From Cryptomeria japonica (lineage: Eukaryota; Streptophyta; Pinopsida; Cupressales; Cupressaceae): a DNA stretch of 64,000 nucleotides. The stretch is taken from NCBI RefSeq assembly GCF_030272615.1, contig NC_081415.1, positions 106,991,254 to 107,055,253 of the forward strand. Reading direction: 5' to 3'. Each line of letters opens with the position of its first letter. The stretch's first letter is position 1. The notes beneath the pieces were generated by a model that was not told the DNA's origin, did no database searches, and was given only the letters and a program-made list of their open reading frames with translations. Position numbers and translations under genes: made by a program. Below, piece by piece: positions 34,014-46,195 of this stretch.

Positions 34014-36413
34014 GTTTTTTTTGAAAAAGAAGGGGTAAAGATTTATTCAGAAATCATGAAAATACAAAGATCAGGCCTTAGGCCCACCAAAACAACAACA
34101 AAAACTAAAAGGATCCTAAAAGAACCACCAACACCACCACTACAAAGTCTAGTGACCATAGCATTAGATTCGACTATCCGCTTTCCATTGATAGTACCTT
34201 TTCAGAAAGCCCTCAAAAAGATGACATGGCAGAAAGTAGGGCTGAAGGCCAGCTACTTTGGAATTACACCAAAAACAGGGCTCATCCGGAGCCTCGAAGG
34301 GCTTCAAAAATGACAATGAAAATGAAACAAACATAAAAGGGAAATTGATCCTACACCACTGGGTGCTCTTGCATCATCCTGTCTTCTAGCATTAACTTGT
34401 CTAGAGTTTCAAGATAATTAGGAGGTAGACCACCCCTTCCACTAAAATCCCAGCCATCAACATTCTTTGAAGCCCACTTGGGCAAAAAACCAACCACTCT
34501 ATTCCACTCCCTGAAAAATATGACAAAAGGAGACAAATTCCAATGTATTACATAGTTGTAAAATCTGTTTGACCACATAAGCTAATTGCCAACTCACATC
34601 ATTCAAATTTTGTTTGTTCAACATGTCCACAACAATTTGAGAATCTGACTCCCAAATAATCTTCCTCCATCCTAAGGAACTACCTCACTCAACAACAATC
34701 TTAATAGCTAGGGCCTCCATAAGATTGTGAGAGTATTGCCCAATATAAATAGAGAAGAAAAAAATTGCACAACCATCATCATCTCTACCTATAACTCCCA
34801 TACCTACATGTCCACAATTCCTATGGGAAGAGCCATTTGTATTAATTTTTGAGATTCCCATAGGAGGGGGAATCCACCTTCCATCTCTACTTATCTGCTG
34901 CTTCGCATGTCGAGATCTATTTCCAATAGCAGGATCCATTTTATTTTTTTCCAATTGCAGATTCCTTACAATAGCATAATCAACTGGATCAACATTTTCA
35001 AATAAATTGCACTTAGTCGAGATTGTCTCCTGAAGCCTATTAACAATCTTCTGCCACAACTGAGGAATCCCTATATGTGAATCACAAAAGGCCCTTTGAT
35101 TCCTTTCTAGCCACAAATTCTAGATAATAAGGGTTGGCCCAATAGCCCAGACCACTTGAAGAAAAAAGGTCTTTGTTGGGGGTCTTCCCAAGCTATCCCA
35201 AAAGTCAATTAAGGAGGTAGCATGAAAACAAGCATGTTGCCAAGCCTCCCACCACTTGTGTGAAATCTCCCTAGAGAAAGGGCAAAGAAAAAACAAGTGG
35301 GAGCAATCTTCCTCATTATGCATACAAAGATAACAGATAGATGGTCCCTAGAAGCCTCTCTTACGAAGATTCTCCCATGTGAGGAATTTTTTCTGAGCAA
35401 CCAGCCATAAGAAAAAAATACATTTTGGCCAAGAGAAGCTATTCCAAACCTTCTTCCACCAAGCAACATCCTTCAGGCCATGCAATTGCCTATCAAGCTG
35501 AGCATAACCTTCAGCAACAGAAAACTTGCCTTTTGGGTTAGGACCCCAAGCCAAAATATCTCTCCTTGAGGGAACTACATAACCTACCCTCCAAGATATT
35601 AACCAACACCACATGATCCTCATCCGAGCCACCCAAGGGCCATTCATGAGGACCGTTCCAGCAAGTCACCTCAACCTAAATAATGCACCTAAAAGTTTTA
35701 AAATTCTCCACCTTAACCTATCCAACATTAGTGAAAATGTTGCAAAGAGGTTGAAGCTATGGATAACTAGATAGAATAGGAGGGTGAGCATCCCAAGAGT
35801 CCTGCCAAAAAAGATCTTCAGAGCCTCTATTACAAATCTAGAAAAGGACATCTTAAATAAGTTGGGCACCTGTTTTAAGAGTATCCCAGATACAAGAGCC
35901 CCTTCCCACTAAACTAAGACGAGGCACCTCATGATCATTAGCAACAGGGAGATACTTGTGGGTTAAAATCTTGGCCCAGTCCTGATCCTGACTATTACAC
36001 CACCTCCAATACAACTTAACTGCCAATGCCTTGCTAACCAAAGCAATAGATCTGAGGCCAAGAGCCCCAGCATGTCTCGGTCTACAAACAAAGTCCCATT
36101 AACGAAAATCCACTTAGAAGAAAGAAAACTACCAGACCAAAGAAATTGATAGGAAAGAGCATCGAACTCTCTCACAAAGATGCAGAGGGGAGCCCGTACA
36201 AAACACCTATAAATGGGAAGTGCTTGCACCACAGTCTTTAGAAGAATCACTCTTCTAGTAGAGGATAACCACCTGTAAGTCCAATGATTAACATTGCAAC
36301 GAAATTTATCCAAAATTCCTTTCCAAAAATCTCTGCGCTGAACCCTCAAATCTAAAGGAATGACGAGTTACAACAAAGGAAGGGTTCCCATCTAAAATAT
36401 GAGGATCCTGACA
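34014..36413 (-). mobile_element. 5'-truncated LINE (L1 type), with 18-bp target-site duplication
   Basis: ATATATTTATAATACTAT at 33996-34013 and the same 18 bases with one change at 36414-36431 bracket the element. On the minus strand it ends at 34014 in a short A-run after CTTTTTC, as target-primed reverse transcription leaves. The content is the C-terminal part of ORF2: thumb (STRRVILLKTVVQALPIYRC, 35963-36349), zinc-binding RT region (WWKKVWNSFSWPKCIFFLWL, 35348-35647) and RNase H (34685-35116). Endonuclease and RT palm are missing, so the copy was dead on arrival; frameshifts came later. Confidence 0.93.
34685..35647 (-). pseudogene. LINE ORF2 C-terminus: zinc-binding and RNase H domains
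   Basis: The 35348-35647 frame carries the reverse-transcriptase zinc-binding region (FSVAEGYAQLD, then the Trp-rich WWKKVWNSFSWPKC). The Cys/His part continues in other frames around 35209-35330. The 34685-35116 frame begins WLERNQRAF and contains ISKINTNGSSHRNCGHVGMG and a later MEALAIK, the first part of an RNase H fold. The first catalytic Asp position reads N (NTNGSS), which would disable it. In an intact element these domains help degrade RNA during integration. Confidence 0.8.
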
Positions 36414-36589
36414 ATATATTTATAGTACTATATTACTCATAGTGAGAATGTGTAAATAATTTTGTAAAAAATACAAATGAAGAAGCGATACAAGCATGTT
36501 AGCAATTATTATCATGGTTGAAAATCACACATTTATTAATGATATTTTATTTCATATTATTTGAAGAAAGATATATTACATCAATTATC

Positions 36590-37031
36590 ATCTAAATATT
36601 TTCATCTATTTTCTTTGATCTTTCACTTTTCAAGTTGTCTACCTTTTTTATTTTTTCATAGCGATTAAATGAGAATGTTGGCATTATTCAGAGACCTTCC
36701 AAAAAATTTACATGAGACATTCCCATGAATGTTAATCATGTTCTTTCTCATGGTCCTATATCAATTGTGACTTTGAATAGAGTCAACACTTGAGATTTAT
36801 GTATTGTTAATGTCCATGGCAATCTTAATGGTAATTGATGTGTTTTGCCCCTTTTTATTATTGTTATTGGAATTGTATTCGGATGATGATTGTCAAATGG
36901 TATTCCTGAATAATGGTTAAATTCAACCATGACATATGTTGCTAGTTTAGGTGGAAAACTTTTTGTTTTATAGATAATCTTTTAAATATATGCTAGAGCT
37001 CCATTTACAAGTCCTTGTATCCAAAGATCTT
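36590..37031 (-). pseudogene. C-terminal fragment of a Pif1-like DNA helicase
   Basis: On the minus strand the text runs DLWIQGLVNGALAYI, then MVEFNHYSGIPFDNHHP (frame 36748-36930), then QLPLRLPWTLTIHKSQVLTL and KVTIDIGP, then, through stops, LTFMGMSHV, LEGL, IMPTFSFNRYEKIKK. This order matches the end of Pif1-family helicases: GLVNGA box, the LPLRLAWAxTIHKSQGxTL motif, and the VALSRV-like motif. The Gly after KSQ is replaced by Val, and about three TGA stops fall where Arg or Gly codons are expected. The family includes host Pif1 and the helicase of Helitrons; the ATPase core is not seen, so I cannot choose. Confident as to family, dead as a gene. Confidence 0.85.
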
Positions 37032-37795
37032 TAATATATATAAAATGAATGAATTCAATTGGAAAATAGAAAGACAATCTTAATACACAATTGAAGATTG
37101 GAATGCATTGATAAGATAATGAGAAAGGATAAATGAAGAAAGTGTGAATGATAAATCAATGTTAGAATATGTGAATTGTTGTACCTTCAAAGTTACAAAC
37201 TAATGTTGTCCTTTTCTTTCCCCGACTTCCTTGAAATCCACAATGACTTTTTATTCTTTTGTAAATGAAGATAAATAAACAAACTTTGTCACTTTAAATA
37301 AAATATAAACAAAATATTTTAAATGTAGAATGAATTTATCTATATGGATGTCTTTTTATAACTTATGCAATACACATTAGATATCTAACTTGTTACAATA
37401 ATACACATGCAATTTATATTTAATAACTTGTATTAATAAATACAAAATTTCAACCTAAAACTAACTATAACTCTAAGTTAATTATAAACATAATTACACA
37501 TATATTAGTAATTTATTATTAATGGAAAAACATTAATATTGGAATATAAAAAGTTAGAGGTAAAGTGTGATATTAATATAATCTAATTGAGTAAATACTA
37601 TAAATATAATAGAATAAAGTGTGATATAAGGAAAATAAAAATAATTTAATTGAATAAATAATAAAAATATGACATTAAAAAATATTTGAGTTACATATTA
37701 TATAATATTGATATCTAATAATATTTATAGATTAATTTATTTATACTATATAAACATATATTAATTATTAATTATATGATTTTATATTATATATA
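37032..37795. repeat. AT-rich DNA with a direct-repeat partner of 32150-32265
   Basis: 37412-37525 (landmarks TTGTATTAATAAATACAAAA, TTCAACCTAAAACTAACTAT, ATATTAGTAATTTATTATTA) matches 32150-32265 in the same orientation, 5.26 kb away. The pair brackets the 98-bp repeats, the LINE insertion and the helicase fragment. No gene is seen. Confidence 0.6.
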
Positions 37796-38767
37796 ATGTA
37801 TCTATTAATCATATATTATGATATACTTATGTTTAATAATTTATAATATAATAATATATATAACTATAATATAATATAGTTTCAATATCATATTTTGGTT
37901 TTTGTTATTTTTGGCAAGCTTTAAACCTACTTTAATTTGAATGGTTTTCTTATAAGATTTTTATAAAAATGACCATTTAAAGATTTTCACATTGGGTTAA
38001 ATCATATCAAACTAAATATAGAAGTTAAATTTTAATGCAATGAGATTTTTGCAACTGAATTCTCATTAAAACTCATAATGAAATGTCTAATATTTTTTTG
38101 TGTGCTTTTTAGTTTTGTATGCACCTCTTTATGTAGAAGTTTATTTAGATATTAATAAATTACTTTATATATAAATATGCTATTTCTATTAATAGAAATA
38201 AGTTAAGAAAAAATTACAATTATAAAAATCTTAATATAGATTAATAAATAATATTCATAATTATATATTATATAGAAAAATAGTTTATTCATATTAATCT
38301 ATATCAATTAAGCAATGCTTATAATTATTCCCATCTCAATATAAATTCATTCTTAAATACATCCTAAATGGTAAGATATATAATATAGACATCTCAAAAT
38401 TGATATCTTTAGACATTTTTTACACTCTTTAAGATGCCTATACTAGTATTATTTTATAATTGTAATTTTCATCTTATTTTAATATATCTATATTCCCTCC
38501 ACCATTTTCAAAAATAAATACATTGATCATGGGTTTACATATGTTTTAAAATAAAAATTTAAATATTTAAATTTCATTTCTAATTATAAAATTTGTGCTT
38601 AAAAGTTTTGTAATATTTTTTTAAATATAGACGAGATCAGTCCTAAATTTGATTTTAAAATAATTATATCTAATTATTTTTTTTGCCAATATAATTAAAA
38701 TTTAATATTATTATTTTTTAAATGTAAAATTGGGGCTTTTAGATCAATGTCAACATACATCCTCATG
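37796..38767. repeat. AT-rich dispersed repeat family, copy 2
   Basis: Partner of 4657-5514 in the same orientation, with the extra block AAATCATATCAAACTAAATA and following bases that copy 1 lacks. The match stops at CATCCTCATGT (38767), exactly where the 5' end of the next LINE is likely to begin, so the LINE may have inserted here. Confidence 0.8.
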
Positions 38768-38936
38768 TCTAATTGGAAAAGCAAAGATGCGAATTTATAT
38801 GAACGACAGAGGCAATCCTGCAAACCCTTCGAAATACCCACGTAGGTAGGGGAGGTTTCACAGGATATGGAAGATTGGTTTTTATCCTCAGGGGGTCCAT
38901 ATAAATGCTGTAGGTACCTCAAACAGTTTTGATGCC

Positions 38937-40832
38937 TTGAATTCATCCTGTTCATGTGCTACAGGGGCAAATTCAACGATTTTAAAGCTCAATGAGATTA
39001 GAAAATTGGCTGTGGGGGCTCCAAAGGGTCTACTTCTTGACCAAGGGCAAACAAACGGTCCCTCCTCTTCTCCAGCAAAGCCGGCCTGGAAACAAACCCA
39101 GTGGACCGCGAGGATACCCCATAAAAATCAAGCAAATTCTTCTTCTCAACAAAATGGGGTTTTCCATAATAATTCATAGGTCTTACCGGAAAATTGGCTC
39201 CCTAACAGGGGACAGTTTTCTAGGTTTCCACTCTCCCAAGCGGAGATTTTTTCTTGAGAACATGGAGTTGTGGCCTTTGGGGAAAACAGATGAAAACTAG
39301 GGTTAAGAAAACCCTACTCGATAAGTTCAAAATCTGCCACCCGAAGAGGGGAGGGATTCTTCCCTAAGCAATACCCTTCAAACATCCAAAAGCCATCATG
39401 CTTCAACACAGATAACATTATGATAATAAGCGGTAACCATATAGATTAATTGTGGGAATGTTACAATGATCGTGGGCTCTTTGGCAAATGGTTTGGTTTT
39501 GGAGCTCCGACCTCTGAGGTCCTCCAGTGGCTAAAGTTTGTCATGGGAAATTAGATAAGTATTACCCACTTAGATAATGATTTTCTATTTATCAAATGCA
39601 ATTCTTCCGATCTCAAATATAATTTACTTAGAAACAATCATAGATTCTTTAAAGGTTATTGTTTCAAATTTTTTAATTGGAAACCCAATTTCTCCCCCAC
39701 ATACTTTGAGAAACTTAGAGTACCAAAATGGTTTCGATTTCCCCATATGACGGTAGAATTAATACATAGGCAAGTCCTTAAAAAAATAGGGGATTTTTTA
39801 GGAGGGTTTGAGGGTTTGGAGGATAATTACATGGAATCCTCTGATATCAAAATTCTAGCCAACGTTGAGATAGGAAAATTAAAATTTGAATCCATCAAAA
39901 TTATCACAAACTACTCAAAATATGAAATTCAACCAGAGATCCTCACGGATGACATCACATCTAGGACTGTGATATCCCATTTTCATAATACTAAGAAAGA
40001 ATGTTCTAAGACTAAGACTGTTTCTGGAACAGATTTGGATTTAAACATAAAATTCAACCCTATGGGTGGTTTTGTGTTTAACAAACAAAACCCTTGGGCT
40101 AAGGAATTAGAAAACATTCATAAAAAGGTAGAATGCAAAAAAGAAAAAACTAAAATTGAAAACACACTTAATGAACCTATGAGGGAACAAAGAAGGATAG
40201 ATATAGTGAATAAAGGAAGTGATTTGCAAAACGCTACACCATTAGTAGACATGGTTTCTATGGAAATGAGTGATGATGGTATAGTCAATAGCCCCCTGAG
40301 GTTAGAGGCCAACCTTGTTAACCAGGATGCTACATCAGATGTCATCAAAAATTTGGAGGAGAATGTTGAAACACTAGACAATCACCTCACACCACATGAA
40401 GAAGATATGGCAAAAGGCAAAAAAAAGAAGAAAAAGAACAAGAACAAAAAAGGGAAAGAAAAAATAAAAAATGAAAAAATAAAAAGAAAAAACCCCAACA
40501 TAAATAACAATGACAAGGATATGGATGGGGATGCAAGAAGGGAAATAGAAGATAAATGCATAATTGAGTATGTTGGCAATTCAGTTACAAATGACCTCAT
40601 TGAACTATTTATTAATGAAATAGCTGATGAGGAGGAACTAGCATTACAAAAAACATTGCTAGCATGAGAGTTATGCAAACTTAATATAACCGAGGGTGCA
40701 GCACAAAACCTCATTTATGATGTCACAATGGAGAAATTGGACAACCTGGGGATAGATAAAACCATCAAGACTTGCTCACCCCTGGATTATGCCTTTGAAC
40801 TAAAAAAGCAGGGGAGAAAATCAATTTTCTGA
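38937..40832 (+). pseudogene. LINE ORF1 (RNA-binding, DUF4283-like)
   Basis: One frame runs from ATG 38937 through internal stops (for example at 39177) into a clean 306-codon stretch (39747-40667), and on through TGA 40668 to a stop at 40830. The middle part has the DUF4283-like signature of plant LINE ORF1: LFGKWFGFG, VPKWFRFPHMTVELIHRQVL, KKIGDFLGGFEG and IKILANVEIGK. This is followed by a long acidic and Lys-rich low-complexity tail (40405-40500). In the family this protein binds element RNA and acts as chaperone. No CCHC knuckle is evident. Confidence 0.75.
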
Positions 40833-40922
40833 ATTACTTACCAGAGCCGGACGCGTTGTGGGTCAGACTAAAATCACAAACCTTTTTGAGGCGGGGAAGG
40901 GGAAGAACCTTCCCATAGGGTT

Positions 40923-43900
40923 ATGAAACTCCTTACTTGGAATGTTAGGGGCCTGAATGCCCCTAACAAGCAATGTATCTTTAAGTGGTGCATTGCTAAA
41001 TACAATCCATAATTATTCTTAATACAAGAAACCAAACTAAATAACAGCGAACTGACAAACCTAAACAAAAAATTAGGTATTAGAGAACTTGAAGGACAAA
41101 CTGCTTGTGGAGCATCAGGTGGATTGGCCATCATATGGGACCCTAGGCAAATATCCTTCAAAATTATAAGCGAAAACCCAAATTGGATGTGTGGTAGGGT
41201 TATAAGCATCAAAAGCAACTTAAATTTTATTATAATTAATGTCTATGGCCCTATCCAAACACAAGCAAAAAGATAAGTCTGGGATGAAATTGAGAATTTC
41301 CTTCTAAGTGACATTGAACAAACATACATAATAGATGGGGATTTCAATGCAATCTTGGATCCCAAGGAAAAATGGGGCGGTAATAAAAAAATGACCCAAA
41401 CATGTTTGGATTTCAAGGACTGCACACATAAATGTAACTTGTTGGAATTAAAAACTAGAAATGATGCTTTCACTTGGAATAACAGAAGACAAGGTTTCTG
41501 CAACATTGCAGAAAAACTTGATAGATTCTTCCATTGTGGAAATCTGACACAGTCTTTTGAATCCTCTGTCCTCTCATTCTCAGGATCAGACCATTTCCTA
41601 GTCCAATTATTTATATCAGAATAACTAAAGCCAACCAAAACCCCTTTTCGCTTTGAAAAAATGTGGCTCAGGGATGAAAATCTATTACAATTAATTGAAA
41701 AGTGGTGGAATGAAATTGTAGTCATAAGCTCTAAAAATTTCAAAGTAGTAACCAAACTAAAAAAGATAAAGCAACAATTAACAATTTGGAATAAAGTGCA
41801 CTTTGGAAATATCTTCACACAAAAAATAGAGATTGAGAAAGAAATGGAGAAAACTAATGAGGAAGTAATTAGGCTTGGGATGAATAACATGCTATATCAA
41901 AAGGAAAAAACCAATCTGGCTCGGTATGAAGAAATCTTAGCCCGAGAAGAAATATATTGGAAATAGAAATCTAGGGATCATTGGTTGGAGGCTGGGGATA
42001 GAAACACAGGCTTCTTTCAGAATAGCACAAAAAAACACAGAGCTATCAACATAATCAACAAGATTAAATTGGTCTCAGGTGTCTTTAGTGATGATCTTGA
42101 GCTGATAGCCAAGGCAACAGTTGAGTATTTCGATACTATCCTTAACAATAAAGAAGGCTCCAAGTGGACTAAGGAGAGTGAATTCTTAAAATACATCCCG
42201 AAATTAATATCTAAAGAACACAACTTGATGCTTAATAAAAAACTAACTATGGAGGAACTGGAATTAGCTTTATTTCAAATGGGTCCGGATAAGGCCCCTA
42301 GCCCTGACGAGTTCCCAGCACACTTTTTCCAAAAATGCTGGAGCTTCATGGGTAAGGAAATCATAGAGGGCTTAGAAGGGATGAGAAACTTAGGAAAAAT
42401 TCTTAGAGAACTAAATAATACATTCATAGTTTTAATCCCAGAAAAGGAAATAGTGGATAGTTTTGAGGATTTCCGTCTAATAGCATTATGTAATACCCTT
42501 TATAAATTACTCACAAAAACAATGGCAAACAGACTTCACAACCTTCTCCCCATAATCATCAGTGAGGAACAAACAGGTTTTGTGCTTGGCAGATCCATTT
42601 ATGATGGTATAATCATTGCTCAAGAAGCAATCCATTCAGTACAAAACAATAAGATACCAAGCATGATGATCAAACTAGATATTAAAAAAGCATATGATAA
42701 AGTAGACTGGCACTTTCTATGCAAATGTCTTGAATCTTTCAGGTTTAATAAGCAGTGGATTAATTTGGTCTTTGAATGCATTGCTACACCTAGGGTGTCA
42801 ATCCTAGTCAATGGGGCCTCATAAGGTTTTTTTGAAATCTCTAGAGGTCTCAGATAGGGGGATCCCCTCTCCCCCTTTCTTTTCATCATCATGGTAGAAT
42901 CACTAGGAAGAATGATCAATACGGCAAGAGAGACAGATTAGCTAACTAGTATTAAAATTACCTCTGACATGGAACCTATTACCCATCAACAATTTGTTGA
43001 TGACACCATGTTGTTTGGACTGAGCAATACTATAGAAGCAAAAGTATTTAAAAAAATCCTAAACAACTACACCACCATCTCTAGACAAGAGATCAACACT
43101 CTGAAGTCCAACATAACCTTTTTTAACACAAATAAAGAACTCCAAAAGAAAATCCTAAATATTCTTAAATACAAAATAGGAGAATTACCATGTAAATACC
43201 TGGGTCTCCCATTAGACAAGGGTATTAGATCATCCAAACTATGGGATCAGGTAGTCTCCAAAATCACAAATAGGATCTCCTCCTAGAAAGGAAAATGGTT
43301 ATCCTCTACCGGTAAGGCCACTATGATCAAGTTGGTTCTCTCAGCTATTCCAATTTACCAACTCTCATGCATGGACCTTACCACATCTAAGAGAAAGGAG
43401 ATCACAAAACACATGAGGTCCTTTTTTTGGCAAGGCTTTGAAGACAAATTCAGACTTCCATTGATCGCTTGGGATAGGATATGCTTTCCTAAGGAGATGG
43501 GGGGTCTGGGCATCAAAGATCTAAAAATCCAAAGCAAAGCGCTAGGAGCGTAGCTTGTTTGGAGAATGTATACTAACCCTAAAGTCAAATGGGCATGTAC
43601 CCTTTATAACAAATACCTGCATAACCAAGATCCTATACGCATCTTTAGGACAGCCCATCCTCATAAAGGTTCTAAAATCTGGAACTTTATGCTGGAGTGC
43701 AGAGATATCATAACAGACAAGCTAACTTGGAACATTGGTAATGGGCAGGATGCCCTTTTTTGGAGAGACTCCTGGGGGGCTCATCCTCCCTTAAATACTC
43801 TTCATAACTTCAATAAGATCATACCCACCCTTGAAGAACTTTGGTGTGTGAATGTAAAAGATTATGCGGAGGAATATTGCATTGGGAGCCTTAAAACATG

Positions 43901-45128
43901 GAGATGGAAATCAATGGATTATCTAAACATTCCGGCCAAGGAAAGATCCCTCTTATCTCAGATCCTAGCCTCAAGAAGTCTTGCCTTAAACTATGAAGTA
44001 GATAAACTGATATGGGCTGGATCCAAAAAGGGGAAATATGAAACTAAGGAGGGTTACAAACAACTGTTGATTAAGGATAATAACCCATGTTCCAACCTAC
44101 CCCTAACTCTTTGTTGGGATTAAAGGTGCCTTTCAAAAGCAGGCCTGTTTGCATGGCTGGCTATTTAGAATCGACTCCCCACTAATGAAACCTTTAGGAA
44201 ACTAGGATATGAAGGTCCTAGCAGATTTCCATTATGTGAAAAGGAAGAAGAAAATTCTAACCATCTTCTGTTAACCTGCGATTATGCACACAATTGCTAG
44301 GGGTGGTTAAAAAATTAGCTGATTTGGTATACCCCTATTCCCAATAATATCTCTGATCTATTCCATGCTTGGCCAATCCGAAACATTGGCTACATGTTTG
44401 AAAATTTATGGATCATTGCCCCCTCCATTATGATCTAGGAAATCTTGAAGGAAAGAAACAGGAGGATTTTCAAAGATAGTAAAATGCAATGGTATCAATT
44501 GACCAATAAAATTGAAGCAACCATAGTTGAAATAATAAACAACCAGACCTCCAATTACCAGAGAGATGTCAATATGTCCTATTGGGATGAAAAAATGAAA
44601 CAAAAATGGAAAGGTCTAAAGATACCCCCCTTCATTGGTAGAGGCCCACCATCCAACATTATATTGCGTAATGAATGCAAGTGGCTTCCCCCTATTGTTG
44701 GATGGTTTAAACTTAACTTTGATGGCGCCTCTAGGGGCAACCTGGGGAGTGTTGGTATTGGGTGTAGCCTTCATAATTCAAGTGGGGATGAGGTGGCCTA
44801 TATGGCCCTCCCCTCTGGTAAATGCACAAACAATGTAGTAGAAATGCAAGCCCTTGCTGTAGGGATAAACCTATGCATTATACTCAATATTAAGAGGATC
44901 ATCATTGAAGGGAATTCGACTATTATCATCAATTCCCTTAGAAAAGGGGCAATGCCTGATTGGAAGCTAAATGCCTCCCTAGATAAGATACTAATAGACA
45001 TCAAAACATTTGACAGTGTCATCTTTAATCATATCTATAGGGAAGGCAACAAAAGAGTTGATTTCCTCGCTAACATGGGGGGTGATGGTAAGACAATAAT
45101 CCACGTAGCTCCTATCATTTATCCTTAA
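40923..45128 (+). pseudogene. LINE ORF2 (endonuclease, reverse transcriptase, RNase H)
   Basis: 1402 codons in a single frame from ATG 40923 (MKLLTWNVRGLNAPN) to 45128, interrupted by about 15 stops. The endonuclease part has LIQETKL, INVYGP, DGDFNAIL and GSDHFLV, the APE-type catalytic motifs. The RT has LIALCNTLYKLLTK, KLDIKKAYDKVDW and FVDDTML, with both active-site aspartates present. A thumb and zinc-binding region follow (WKGKWLS, SKAGLFAWLA). RNase H is at 44445-45128 (KLNFDGASRGNLGSVGIG, EMQALAVG, EGNST, HIYREGNKRVDFLA), with its Asp and Glu in place. Many stops sit where CAG or TGG is usual (RGLR-stop-GDPLSP; SS-stop-KGKWLS). Full length for the family. Confidence 0.92.
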
Positions 45129-45250
45129 AACAACATTTCACAACTACACACAACCTATAACTATAACAGTATTCATACCATATGATAGCAGTCACATAAA
45201 TTATCCATAACCTATATCCTATCATATACATAAAAACAACCTGAACCCAT

Positions 45251-45676
45251 AACTAGAGGAGAAAAGGAGAATTAAATCCAACCTATCCTCCAATTCCTCT
45301 GATTGATATCATTTGAGGCCCACATATTAATTTACTAACACACTTGACAAATTTTTTAAACTTTCTAAATATATACACAAAAATATACAAATATATAAAA
45401 TCTTTGCATGTAGATAGAGCTATATATTTAGATAATACACAGTTATTTATATATATACATACAAATACATTATAAATACTTAAATGGATATATAAATATA
45501 TATATAAATATATATATAGATATATATTATATAGAAATTACTTGATAACAGATAGATTTAAGCTTAATGAAAATGGATATTTACATATTTATAGATATTT
45601 GTATAAACTCGTTTATACAAATTTACAAAGATATATATATATTCATATATACATACATATATATGCATATATATAC

Positions 45677-45707
<31 letters not shown>

Positions 45708-46150
45708 AACACATATACATGTACTTATATACAAACACATATATATACATTCATACATATATAAATTTATTTATATTTATAATCCGAAACTAATAATTAA
45801 AACATTTATATAATGAATATATCATAATTAATATATATTACCATATATTTATATCCACACATACAAACTGAAAAAAATATGACAGGTCAGGGCTTTGGTG
45901 TAAGGTGTACTTGCCGACTTTCTATATCAGCAACTCATTTAATCATCCGCCAAAATTAAATTTTTCTTCTCAAAATGATTTTCCCACAAGTGGCTCATCA
46001 TTTAAGGATATGGCATTATTACTAAACCAATAAGAAACATTCAAAGTGGGCATATGGTTTGCATGAATTTAGAATGGATGTGAAAGCTCAGACTTTCACA
46101 TAATTACCCTATACGACTATTAAACCAAGCCTTCAGGTTAAAATTCAGAA
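45251..46150. repeat. low-complexity AT/TATA-rich DNA
   Basis: 45400-45780 is a mosaic of TATA, ATAC and CATA microsatellite-like sequence; frames rich in Ile and Tyr on both strands follow from that. 45880-46150 is ordinary unique-looking sequence without a recognised gene. Confidence 0.7.
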
Positions 46151-46195
46151 GCTCTTTAATCTAACAAGACCTTCTGGATTGAATTATAGCTGGCG

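Larger units (their letters stand above)
38768..45250 (+). mobile_element. nearly full-length L1-type LINE with ORF1 and ORF2
   Basis: About 6.5 kb containing both ORFs of a plant L1-type element in the correct order and spacing. ORF1 (38937-40832) and ORF2 (40923-45128) each keep one reading frame throughout, so decay is almost purely by stop codons. The 5' limit is inferred from where the AT-rich family copy breaks off (38767). The 3' limit is not sharp: no clear poly(A) tail or target duplication was found between 45130 and 45330. It shares RT text with the relic at 30950-31838. Confidence 0.9.

Noticed and set aside
41243-41890. 215-codon minus-strand frame inside the LINE
   Set aside because: Antisense of ORF2 endonuclease/RT coding sequence; no domain of its own.
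45542-45793. Ile/Tyr-rich frames on both strands
   Set aside because: Products of TATA/CATA low-complexity DNA.
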